A stretch of DNA of 50,040 bases, from positions 1 to 50,040 of the forward strand of contig DEIV01000015.1 of assembly GCA_002352665.1 (NCBI GenBank), in the 5' to 3' direction. The notes under the pieces were generated by a model. The model was not told the DNA's origin. It did no database searches and saw only the letters and a program-made list of their open reading frames with translations. The translations under genes and the position numbers were made by a program. The stretch's first letter is position 1, and every line of letters starts with the position of its first letter. Source of the stretch: Flavobacteriaceae bacterium UBA2765. GTDB taxonomy: Bacteria > Bacteroidota > Bacteroidia > Flavobacteriales > Flavobacteriaceae. This document shows, piece after piece, positions 43,520 to 50,040 of the stretch.

Positions 43520-44527
43520 TTAATTGTTATTTAAATAATATCTTTCTAATTCCTCTAAAAAGTATTGTTTAGTATCCTTGTCCAAAAATGAATATTGAAA
43601 CGAATTCTTTGCCAATTCGTATAAATCTTGCTTTGTTAAGTTTAAGTTTTCCTGTATTTCTATATAATTTTGATTGACTTGTCCACCAAAATAAGCAGGA
43701 TCATCAGAATTGATAGTAACTTTTAAACCAAGATCCATCATCTTTTTTAAAGGATGGTTTTTTAAATTATCGACTACTTGTAGAGCGGTATTTGACAGAG
43801 GGCAAACGGTTAATGCCATATCCCTTTTTATAATTTCTTGAACTAAGGTATCATCTTGTAAGCAGTTGTTACCATGGTCAATTCTTTTTATCTTCAACAT
43901 ATCTAGAGCTTCCCAAATGTAATCAGCAGCACCTTCTTCTCCGGCATGAGCAAGTGGAATATATCCTTCTTTTATGGATGCTTCAAAAACATTTTTAAAT
44001 TTTGAAGGAGGATTCCCCTGTTCTGAAGAATCTAGTCCTACTGCGGTAATTAAATGTTTATAAGGTAATGACTGTGCTAACGTTTTAAAAGCAGCTTCTT
44101 CGGAGAGATGACGTAAATAACTCATAATTAATAGTGAGGAAACACCTAACTTTTCTTTAGCATCAGAGCAGGCTTTAGAAATACCATTAATTACGGTTTT
44201 AAATGCCACACCACGTTCTGTATGTGTTTGCGGATCAAACATAATTTCCGAATGACGCACATTTTGACTTGCACATTTTTCCATATAGGCCCAAGTTAAA
44301 TCGTAAAAATCTTGTTCATAAATTAAAACGCCGGCACCTTGATAATATATATTTAGAAAATCTTGTAAACAGTCAAATGAATAAGCAGTTTTCAGCTCTT
44401 CAACGGTAGCATATTTAAGATTAATGTTATTTCGTTTTGCAATAGCGAATAAAAGTTCAGGTTCTAAAGAGCCTTCAATATGTAAATGTAATTCTGCTTT
44501 AGGGAGTTTATTTATAAAATTTATCAT
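43520..44527 (-). CDS. Adenine deaminase (adenosine-deaminase-like, type 2)
   Basis: The 335-residue amidohydrolase has zinc ligands in ELHLHIEGSLEPE (His14, His16), LAHAGEEGAADYIWEAL and NSDDPAYFGGQ, and RIDHGNN for the catalytic His. The motif GLDSSEQGNPPSKF is the form seen in adenine deaminases of the Aah1/PA0148 group, not in adenosine deaminases (which have a different sequence here). It would therefore deaminate adenine to hypoxanthine. It leads the operon, with its -7 box about 20 bp upstream. Confidence 0.85.
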   Translation of the reverse strand: MINFINKLPKAELHLHIEGSLEPELLFAIAKRNNINLKYATVEELKTAYSFDCLQDFLNIYYQGAGVLIYEQDFYDLTWAYMEKCASQNVRHSEIMFDPQTHTERGVAFKTVINGISKACSDAKEKLGVSSLLIMSYLRHLSEEAAFKTLAQSLPYKHLITAVGLDSSEQGNPPSKFKNVFEASIKEGYIPLAHAGEEGAADYIWEALDMLKIKRIDHGNNCLQDDTLVQEIIKRDMALTVCPLSNTALQVVDNLKNHPLKKMMDLGLKVTINSDDPAYFGGQVNQNYIEIQENLNLTKQDLYELAKNSFQYSFLDKDTKQYFLEELERYYLNNN

Positions 44528-44546
44528 GTATTAAAATTTGAAAAGT

Positions 44547-44554
44547 CAAAGTTA
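44547..44554 (-). promoter_or_regulatory. -7 box of the adenine deaminase operon
   Basis: TAACTTTG on the minus strand matches TAnnTTTG, 19 bp before the start at 44527, in the 70-bp divergent region shared with the peroxiredoxin gene. Confidence 0.5.
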
Positions 44555-44597
44555 AAACTAATTTTATGATTTACTTTAAAATAACGATATTTGTAGG

Positions 44598-45134
44598 ATG
44601 AAGAAAAAAATATTTTTATTATTACTATTGGTAATTTTTATAATTTTTGCAATTAATTCTGTTATGAGTCAATCAAGTAAATTAGAAGTAGGGGATACCA
44701 TCCCAACATTTACTTTAAAAAATCAGTTAGGTAATAACATAGATATAGATGCTTACCGTGGTAAGAAAGCGATGGTGATCTATTTTTATCCTAAAGATGA
44801 TACACCAGGCTGTACTAAAGAAGCTTGTAAATTTAGAGATGAATTTGAAGTTTTTACCGATTTAGACGTTGAAGTTATTGGTATTAGTGGTGATGATGTT
44901 GCATCTCATAAGGCATTTGCTGATAAATATAACCTGCCATTTACCTTATTGGCTGATACCAAAAATAAAGTGCGTAAGTTATTTGGTGTTCCTAAAAGTA
45001 TGTTAGGGATAATGCCTGGTCGTGTTACTTATATAATTAATAAAAATGGCATTATTATACATATTTTTAACAGTCAATTTGGGGCAGAAAAGCACATATC
45101 CGAAGCATTGACAAAACTTAAGGAAAAAGCATAG
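44598..45134 (+). CDS. Peroxiredoxin, BCP/PrxQ type, with N-terminal signal or anchor
   Basis: The 178-residue protein carries an N-terminal hydrophobic segment (residues 4-24, KIFLLLLLVIFIIFAINSVM) that ordinary BCP lacks, so it acts outside the cytoplasm. The peroxidatic Cys72 is in DDTPGCTKEACKFRDEF, with Cys77 five residues later as the resolving cysteine. FYPKDD, VIGISGDDVASHKAF and NLPFTLLADTKNKVRKLFGV follow the family pattern. It reduces hydroperoxides with thioredoxin-like donors. It probably has a very short leader. manA begins at its stop codon. Confidence 0.92.
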   Translation: MKKKIFLLLLLVIFIIFAINSVMSQSSKLEVGDTIPTFTLKNQLGNNIDIDAYRGKKAMVIYFYPKDDTPGCTKEACKFRDEFEVFTDLDVEVIGISGDDVASHKAFADKYNLPFTLLADTKNKVRKLFGVPKSMLGIMPGRVTYIINKNGIIIHIFNSQFGAEKHISEALTKLKEKA

Positions 45135-46114
45135 TGAGTATACATTATCCGTTAAAATTTGAGCCCATATTAAAAGAAAAAATTTGGGGAGGTGAAAAAC
45201 TACATAAGGTTTTACATAAAAAATCAATTAAAAAAAATATTGGTGAAAGTTGGGAGCTTTCTGATGTTGATGGAGATGTTTCTATTGTTGTCAATGGTGA
45301 GCTTAAAGGAAAAACGCTACAAGACTTGATAAAGACTTACAAAGATGAGGTGTTGGGTGAAAAGGTTTATAATCAATTTTCGGATAAATTTCCGTTACTG
45401 ATAAAGTTTATAGATGCTAAAGAGGCTTTAAGTATTCAGTTGCATCCAAATGATGCTTTGGCGAAAGAACGGCATAATTCATTCGGTAAAACTGAAATGT
45501 GGTATGTAATGCAGGCTGATAAGGGTGGAGATTTGATTGTAGGCTTTAAAAAAGATTCAAATAAAGAAGAATATTTAAAACATTTGGAGGATAAAACATT
45601 GTTAGAAATTCTTAATGTGGATGAGGTAAAAGAGGGTGATGTATATTTTATTCCAACAGGAAGAGTACATGCTATAGGTGCAGGGGTTATGCTTGCTGAA
45701 ATTCAGCAAACAAGTGATATTACCTATAGAATTTACGATTGGGATCGTCAAAATTCAGATGGGAATTATAGAGACTTACATACTGAATTGGCTTTAGATG
45801 CAATTGATTATAAGGCTGAAAATGAATATAAATCGTTTTACACTAAAAGTTTAGATGAAAAATCAAATATTGTTGATTGTCAATATTTTACTACAAATTT
45901 TTTATCTATAAAAGAAAATTTATCTATCGATAACAATGATAAAGATTCATTTGTTATTTATATATGTGTAGAAGGCGAAATTTCTATAATTTATAATGAT
46001 AACCAATTTGAAAAATTATGCAAAGGAGAAACTGTTTTAATGCCGGCAAGTTTTACTAAATTCGAAATACGTGCCATACATAATGCTGAAATTTTAGAGG
46101 TGTATATAAAATGA
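45134..46114 (+). CDS. manA: Mannose-6-phosphate isomerase, class I
   Basis: The 326-residue cupin enzyme uses a GTG start that overlaps the preceding stop region. Zinc-site motifs are LSIQLHPNDALAKERHNSFGKTEMWYV and the later VYFIPTGRVHAIGAG. The KFEPILKEKIWGG start is typical of bacterial ManA. It interconverts mannose 6-phosphate and fructose 6-phosphate and supplies GDP-sugars or uses dietary mannose. The stop overlaps the next start by four bases. Confidence 0.93.
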   Translation: MSIHYPLKFEPILKEKIWGGEKLHKVLHKKSIKKNIGESWELSDVDGDVSIVVNGELKGKTLQDLIKTYKDEVLGEKVYNQFSDKFPLLIKFIDAKEALSIQLHPNDALAKERHNSFGKTEMWYVMQADKGGDLIVGFKKDSNKEEYLKHLEDKTLLEILNVDEVKEGDVYFIPTGRVHAIGAGVMLAEIQQTSDITYRIYDWDRQNSDGNYRDLHTELALDAIDYKAENEYKSFYTKSLDEKSNIVDCQYFTTNFLSIKENLSIDNNDKDSFVIYICVEGEISIIYNDNQFEKLCKGETVLMPASFTKFEIRAIHNAEILEVYIK

Positions 46115-46803
46115 CAAATGAATATCAACATGTAAAAGTCATTGCATTTGATGCAGATGATACGCTTTGGGTTAATGAAACGTATTTCAGAGAGGCTGAA
46201 CTTAAATTTGCCGAACTCCTTTCAGCATATGAAACGGCTAATAAGATTGATCAAGAGCTATTTAAAATGGAAATGGACAATTTAAGTATGTATGGATATG
46301 GAATCAAAGGATTTATGTTATCCATGGTAGAGTCAGCATTAGCTTTGTCCAATTATAAGATCAAGCCAAAAATAATTGAGAAAATATTGAATTTGGGTAA
46401 AGAAATGCTTGAAAAGCCTATAGAATTGCTCGATGGTGTTGAGCATACATTAAAAGTACTAAAGCCGAATTATAAACTGATCTTGGCTACAAAAGGCGAT
46501 TTATTAGATCAGGAACGTAAACTTGAAAAATCTGGGTTAATAAAATACTTTCATCATATTGAAGTTTTGAGTGATAAAAAACCTGATAATTATTTGAAAT
46601 TGGTATCTCATTTAGATATCGAACCAAGAGAGTTATTAATGATAGGAAATTCTTTAAAATCAGATATATTGCCTTTAATAGAAATTGGATCTAGTGCGGT
46701 TCATGTGCCGTTTCATACAACATGGGCACATGAAGTTGTTGAGCATAATGGAAATGGTTATAAAACCATTAGTACTTTAACAGATGTTTTAAAATTTCTA
46801 TAA
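46111..46803 (+). CDS. HAD-superfamily hydrolase
   Basis: The 230-residue protein has HAD motif I as IAFDADDTLWVNETYF. A helical cap (residues 25-100) follows, then motif II LILATKGDLLDQ, motif III lysine in VLSDKKPDNYLK and motif IV MIGNSLKSDILP. The cap resembles phosphoglycolate-phosphatase or YjjG-type HADs. The substrate is not apparent. It starts within the last codons of manA and ends 1 bp before the acetyltransferase gene, so the three are one unit. A sugar-phosphate substrate is only a guess from manA. Confidence 0.87.
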   Translation: MTNEYQHVKVIAFDADDTLWVNETYFREAELKFAELLSAYETANKIDQELFKMEMDNLSMYGYGIKGFMLSMVESALALSNYKIKPKIIEKILNLGKEMLEKPIELLDGVEHTLKVLKPNYKLILATKGDLLDQERKLEKSGLIKYFHHIEVLSDKKPDNYLKLVSHLDIEPRELLMIGNSLKSDILPLIEIGSSAVHVPFHTTWAHEVVEHNGNGYKTISTLTDVLKFL

Positions 46804-46804
46804 A

Positions 46805-47428
46805 ATGAAGGAGTTAAATGTAGAAAAATGGAATAGGAAAGAGCATTTTAATTTTTTTAACCAATTTTCAGATCCATATTTTGCTGTTACTGTAGATATA
46901 GATGTGAGCAATTCTTATGCTTATACAAAACAAAATAAAATATCTTTTTTTGCATTTTATTTACACGCTTGTATGAAAGCAATTAATAGCATTGAAAATT
47001 TTAAATATAGAATTCAAAACGATAAAGTTGTAATACATGAAGTTATTCATGCCTCTTCAACCATTTTAAGAAAAGATAATACTTTTGGTTTTTCGTTTAT
47101 TCATTATGATAATGATTTCAAAATTTTTAATAAAAATTTTGAAAAAGAAAAACATCGAATTTTGCATAGCAATAATTTGTTTCCAAATGAAAATACGGAT
47201 GACTGTATTTATTGCTCTGCATTACCTTGGTTAAATTTTTCAGCACATAAAGAACCACATTTTGGCGTGGTAAAAGAATCTGTACCTAAGATTGCCTTTG
47301 GAAAATTTATTAAAAAAGAAGGAAGACTAAAGATGCCAGTTGCCATTTCTGTAAGTCATGCATTGATAGATGGGTATCATGTAGGATTATTTGTTGAAAA
47401 ATTTCAGAAGCTGTTAAATGATTATTAA
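46805..47428 (+). CDS. Chloramphenicol acetyltransferase (CAT)-family protein
   Basis: The 207-residue protein fits the CAT trimer fold: WNRKEHFNFFNQFSDPYFAVT at the start, ISFFAFYLHACMKAIN, FGFSFIHYDNDFKIF and the active-site helix VSHALIDGYHVGLFVEKFQ. His185 of SHALIDG is the expected general base. The usual HHAVCDG form is changed in several positions, and the gene lies in an old-looking operon with manA and a HAD hydrolase. It may therefore acetylate something other than chloramphenicol. Resistance cannot be inferred from the sequence. Confidence 0.85.
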   Translation: MKELNVEKWNRKEHFNFFNQFSDPYFAVTVDIDVSNSYAYTKQNKISFFAFYLHACMKAINSIENFKYRIQNDKVVIHEVIHASSTILRKDNTFGFSFIHYDNDFKIFNKNFEKEKHRILHSNNLFPNENTDDCIYCSALPWLNFSAHKEPHFGVVKESVPKIAFGKFIKKEGRLKMPVAISVSHALIDGYHVGLFVEKFQKLLNDY

Positions 47429-47462
47429 AAATTATTTATCGCAATAATTCAAGAAATTAGAT

Positions 47463-47470
47463 TAAATTTG
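47463..47470 (+). promoter_or_regulatory. -7 box of the 89-residue protein gene
   Basis: TAAATTTG matches TAnnTTTG, 22 bp before the start codon at 47493. Confidence 0.5.
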
Positions 47471-47492
47471 CAGCCAAATAAAAATAGAAATT

Positions 47493-47762
47493 ATGGCAAG
47501 TGTAAAAAACTTAAAAAAAGATATAAATTACGTTTTATCAGATATTATTGAGGAGTGTTACGTATGGCAAATGCTACAAGACGATACTAAAAAGGTAGAA
47601 AAAGCGGAAAAAATAATTGATGAAGCAATTGCTACTTTTGATGAATTGATAGTAAAAGTAAATGCAAATAATATTGAAAATAAAAAATTACATTTTAAAT
47701 CAGTAAATGCTGAATTATATACTAAAGGTCAAGAGTTATTAGCTAAAATTGAAAAATTATAG
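47493..47762 (+). CDS. Small helical conserved protein of unknown function
   Basis: The 89-residue protein is almost wholly helical and charged (VKNLKKDINYVLSDIIEECY, KKVEKAEKIIDEAIATFDEL, ELYTKGQELLAKIEKL). It contains one cysteine and no signal or membrane segment. I recall such proteins as conserved hypotheticals of Flavobacteriia, usually near metabolic genes. It has its own promoter box, and a short gene follows 108 bp later. No function can be proposed. Confidence 0.65.
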   Translation: MASVKNLKKDINYVLSDIIEECYVWQMLQDDTKKVEKAEKIIDEAIATFDELIVKVNANNIENKKLHFKSVNAELYTKGQELLAKIEKL

Positions 47763-47870
47763 TCTTAATTATATTTTGATTTTATCTTTTTCGAAAACTT
47801 TAACATAATAAGCTGTAATATTTGCTTATATTTATCGTTCTAACTAAGACGTAATTAATCCCAATTTAAG

Positions 47871-48080
47871 ATGGCAAGAGCTATATTTGAATACACTAAA
47901 ACTGTTTTGAAAAAAGTTAGTTTTAATGTTGAATTATTCTGTAGAGAACTTAAAAAAGCTGTTGATAAATTACTCCCCTACGAAATTGATGAATTAAAAA
48001 TTTGGTTACAAGATTTCACTGCCAATAGACCGGAATTGTATGCTTCCCTAGCTATTGTAAATCCTAAAAGAAGGGGATAA
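47871..48080 (+). CDS. Small conserved protein of unknown function
   Basis: The 69-residue protein is basic and helical: AIFEYTKTVLKKVSFNVELFCRELKKAVDKLLPYEIDELKIWLQ, then NRPELYASLAIVNPKRRG. A Leu-rich amphipathic pattern suggests protein or nucleic-acid binding. It converges on oxyR with a 10-bp gap. The order of this gene and the preceding 89-residue gene next to oxyR-dps is the only context. I recognise no domain. Confidence 0.65.
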   Translation: MARAIFEYTKTVLKKVSFNVELFCRELKKAVDKLLPYEIDELKIWLQDFTANRPELYASLAIVNPKRRG

Positions 48081-48090
48081 ATTTAATGCT

Positions 48091-49032
48091 TTAATGTTTT
48101 TTTAGTGGACTTATTATTTTAACATCACTAAATACTATTACGCCCTTTATTACAGCATCTATTGTTGTTTTTAAGGCTTCAATGAGTTGTATTTTCAATT
48201 GAGACTTATGATAGATCAAACTAACTTCTCTTGATGGTGCAGGATTTGTAAAGGATCTTGTGTATTTTTTATCTTCTTCTTTCAGATCTAGCGTGTTTAA
48301 ATATGGTAATAAGGTCATTCCCAATCCTTCTTTTGTTAATTTAATTAGGGTTTCGAAACTGCCGCTTTCTAAGATAAAATGGTTGGGTATTTCTTTCTTA
48401 TAAGCATTACAAAAGTTTAAAATATTATCTTTAAAACAATGCCCATCTTCTAACAATAGAATATCATCTATATCTAAATCGTCCACATTTAATTTATCTT
48501 TCGAATATAACCGATGCTTATCATTTAAAAAACCTACAAAGGGTTCATAATAAAGAGGTCTTTCATTTATTGATTCAATTTCTAAAGGAGTTGCTGCAAT
48601 ACCTGCATCTAAATTACCTTCTATTAATTTTTTAATTATATCTTCTGTAGTTAACTCTTCAATTATCAAATTTACTTTAGGATATTTTTTTAAAAATGTT
48701 TTTAAAAATAAGGGTAATAAAGCCGGCATTACTGTTGGTATAATGCCTAATTTGAATTCGCCTCCAATAAACCCTTTTTGTTGATCTACAATATCATTTA
48801 TTCTATTGCTCTCATCAACAATTACTTTTGCTTGTTGAATAATTTTTTCACCTACTGCGGTTAATTCTATTGGCTTTTTTTTTCTATTAAAAATAATGAC
48901 CTCTAGCTCTTCTTCTAATTTTTGAATTTGCATACTCAATGTAGGCTGAGTTACAAAACATTGTTCAGATGCTGCTGTAAAATTTTTATATTCAGCAACT
49001 GCTAAAACATATTTTAATTGTGTAATGGTCAT
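48091..49032 (-). CDS. oxyR: LysR-type peroxide sensor OxyR
   Basis: The 313-residue LysR protein has an N-terminal winged helix (TQLKYVLAVAEYKNFTAAS then CFVTQPTLSMQIQKLEE). The effector domain contains LLLEDGHCFKDNILNFC, with cysteines exactly at positions 199 and 208, as in E. coli OxyR, where they form the peroxide-sensing disulfide. ESGSFETLIKLTKEGLGMTLLP matches the region after it. It is divergent from dps, the classical OxyR target. The 106-bp region between them carries a dyad operator (49059-49095). Confidence 0.94.
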   Translation of the reverse strand: MTITQLKYVLAVAEYKNFTAASEQCFVTQPTLSMQIQKLEEELEVIIFNRKKKPIELTAVGEKIIQQAKVIVDESNRINDIVDQQKGFIGGEFKLGIIPTVMPALLPLFLKTFLKKYPKVNLIIEELTTEDIIKKLIEGNLDAGIAATPLEIESINERPLYYEPFVGFLNDKHRLYSKDKLNVDDLDIDDILLLEDGHCFKDNILNFCNAYKKEIPNHFILESGSFETLIKLTKEGLGMTLLPYLNTLDLKEEDKKYTRSFTNPAPSREVSLIYHKSQLKIQLIEALKTTIDAVIKGVIVFSDVKIISPLKKH

Positions 49033-49058
49033 TATAGTATCAATTTTGGTGATAAAAA

Positions 49059-49095
49059 TATAAAAACTATCAATGACATTTATAGTATTTTTATA
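49059..49095. promoter_or_regulatory. Putative OxyR operator between oxyR and dps
   Basis: TATAAAAACTAT (49059-49070) and ATAGTATTTTTATA (49082-49095) form an inverted pair (one extra base) around an 11-bp spacer, giving the core CTAT-N11-ATAG. OxyR binds ATAG/CTAT half-sites. Its centre lies about 45 bp upstream of the expected dps transcription start, fitting activation. Confidence 0.5.
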
Positions 49096-49106
49096 CTTTC
49101 TTAAAT

Positions 49107-49114
49107 TATATTTG
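49107..49114 (+). promoter_or_regulatory. -7 box of dps
   Basis: TATATTTG matches TAnnTTTG, 25 bp before the dps start. A -33 TTTG is lacking, and the OxyR dyad takes that position, as expected for an activator-dependent promoter. Confidence 0.55.
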
Positions 49115-49138
49115 TAAAGAATTTAAAGTAAACAAATT

Positions 49139-49609
49139 ATGCAAAAAAAAATATTAGGTTTAAACGAACAAAAAATCAATGATTTAGTAATTGATTTGAA
49201 TGAATTATTGGCAAATTTTCAAATGTATTATCAGAATTTAAGAGGATTACATTGGAATATAAAGGGAAAATCATTTTTTGAATTACATGTAAAATTTGAG
49301 GAGTTATATACTGATGCTCAGGATAAAGTCGATCTTATTGCAGAACGTATTTTAACTTTAGAAGGTACGCCTTTACATACTTTTGATGATTATGTAAATA
49401 CCGCAAAAGTACCTATGGGTAAAAATGTTTCAAAAGATACTGATGCAGTTAAGTTAGTAGTGAATTCATTATATGAATTGATAAACATTGAAAGAAAAAT
49501 TTTGAACAAATCTGCTGATGCTGATGATGAAGGTACCAATTCTTTAATGGGTGATTTTATTGCTGAGCAGGAAAAAACAGTTTGGATGATGAACGCATGG
49601 TTGGGATAA
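49139..49609 (+). CDS. dps: Dps-family ferritin-like DNA-protection protein
   Basis: The 156-residue protein matches Dps in length. The intersubunit ferroxidase ligands lie in NLRGLHWNIKGKSFFELHVKFEELYTDAQDKVD (His, His/Asp and Glu). The C-terminal helix EGTNSLMGDFIAEQEKTVWMMNAWLG is typical. Dps dodecamers oxidise Fe(II) with H2O2 and store iron, which limits Fenton damage. It is divergent from oxyR, whose product probably activates it under peroxide stress. The start is the ATG at 49139 (MQKKILGLNEQ). Confidence 0.94.
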   Translation: MQKKILGLNEQKINDLVIDLNELLANFQMYYQNLRGLHWNIKGKSFFELHVKFEELYTDAQDKVDLIAERILTLEGTPLHTFDDYVNTAKVPMGKNVSKDTDAVKLVVNSLYELINIERKILNKSADADDEGTNSLMGDFIAEQEKTVWMMNAWLG

Positions 49610-49629
49610 ATAGGCTTGAAGCTTTATGA

Positions 49630-49668
49630 TAAGACGGAAGATTAAGTTTTTCTTGGTCTTCTGTCTTA
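49630..49668. terminator. Hairpin after dps
   Basis: A 12-bp stem (TAAGACGGAAGA at 49630-49641, TCTTCTGTCTTA at 49657-49668, one G-U pair) closes a 15-nt loop, 20 bp after the dps stop. There is no T tract behind it, so it may be a repeat rather than a true terminator. Confidence 0.4.
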
Positions 49669-49681
49669 AAATTGTAGTATA

Positions 49682-49998
49682 AACCTGAGTTCGACCTAAG
49701 ATTTGTTTACAGTTTAGATAGATTTTTATTCAATTCGAAGATGGGTTTTAGAAAGACTAACTAGTTAGTTTGAGAAAATTTGGCAAGAAGCCGACAAAGG
49801 AGGTTTATGAACACCTTCATAAAAAATATAAAATAGTGAGTAATTGGAAAAAATTTATCAAATCCGGAGGAAATGTAAATAAAAGGAATCTTTTCATGCA
49901 AATTTCTTGAAATATCCAGATATTCCTTCAAATTTTCCATTTTAAATATCACCTTCTCTTTACATTCTGTATATCAAATCTTAGGTCGAACTCAGGTT
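49682..49998. mobile_element. MITE-like element with AACCTGAGTTCGA termini (copy 2)
   Basis: The 317-bp element is bounded by a 24-bp perfect inverted repeat (49682-49705 and 49975-49998). Its outer 13 bases equal those of the element at 10535-10799, but the interior differs. It includes a 14-bp palindrome (ACTAACT/AGTTAGT near 49756-49769). Two overlapping short frames run through it on opposite strands, neither convincing as a gene, and no transposase is present. It fills most of the 430-bp region after dps; the last 42 bp of the window hold nothing I recognise. Confidence 0.7.
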
Positions 49999-50040
49999 AT
50001 TACACTACCATTTACGTTTTTCCTGACTTCGACACTGGGT

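Noticed and set aside
46805..47428. Acquired chloramphenicol resistance gene
   Set aside because: There are no mobile-element genes beside it, it is tightly packed in a metabolic operon, and its active-site motif deviates from classical CATs.
49761..49952. 63-codon minus-strand frame, and an overlapping plus-strand frame, inside the element after dps
   Set aside because: They overlap on opposite strands inside a MITE-like element and show no family pattern; at most one could be decayed cargo.
1..50040. CRISPR array, prophage or toxin-antitoxin module
   Set aside because: No regularly spaced direct repeats of 20-40 bp, no phage structural or integrase genes and no recognisable toxin-antitoxin pair were found on either strand.

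Overview
The window is an AT-rich chromosomal segment of a Bacteroidota bacterium, most probably a marine-type Flavobacteriaceae. The signs are a type IX secretion (T9SS) C-terminal sorting domain, a menaquinone gene set (menA, menC, menE), a SecA of about 1110 residues without the usual C-terminal zinc-binding tail, Bacteroidota-type -7 promoter boxes (TAnnTTTG) before many genes, and a tRNA with no encoded CCA. No rRNA, CRISPR, prophage or complete insertion sequence was seen. Most of the DNA is ordinary, densely packed core genome.

Layout. 1-5 kb: the tail of a cell-wall amidase, an MCE-domain lipid-transfer protein, a membrane Fe-S / CCG redox pair with a small HAD phosphatase between its halves, and a SPOR-like membrane protein. 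5-10.5 kb: menA, a metallo-beta-lactamase-fold hydrolase, a VOC protein, tRNA-Arg(CCU), menC, a CPBP protease and menE. 10.5-17.3 kb: a short inverted-repeat element, a zf-TFIIB protein, secA, a DUF2795 protein, a cobalamin adenosyltransferase, a second repeat element and accA. 17.3-23 kb: a formate dehydrogenase operon (beta, alpha, fdhD) interrupted by a GxxExxY-family gene. 23-28 kb: a THUMP-like methyltransferase, an AI-2E-family permease and two secreted proteins. 28-37 kb: a divergent MocR regulator / PNPOx-fold pair, a tricorn-type protease, an orphan lipoprotein and prfC. 37-39 kb: small, poorly characterised genes. 39-50 kb: peptidyl-prolyl isomerase, idi-queD, aldo/keto reductase, a PhoD-like phosphatase, adenine deaminase, a secreted peroxiredoxin, manA, a HAD hydrolase, a CAT-like acetyltransferase, two small conserved proteins and the divergent oxyR-dps stress pair.

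The least explained material is repeat DNA. (1) A putative PD-(D/E)XK nuclease of the GxxExxY family sits inside the formate dehydrogenase operon and is bordered on both sides, in inverted orientation, by imperfect 10-bp iterons (consensus about TTCACAAAGT); it looks like a self-contained selfish cassette. (2) Two MITE-like elements share termini AACCTGAGTTCGA (10535-10799 and 49682-49998), with a solitary related end at 41107. (3) Other REP-like palindromes lie between genes (16051-16250, 40974-41066) and in frame inside coding sequence (menE, formate dehydrogenase beta). These are the best candidates for something undescribed. Everything was read by eye without database searches, so family names rest on motif recognition.
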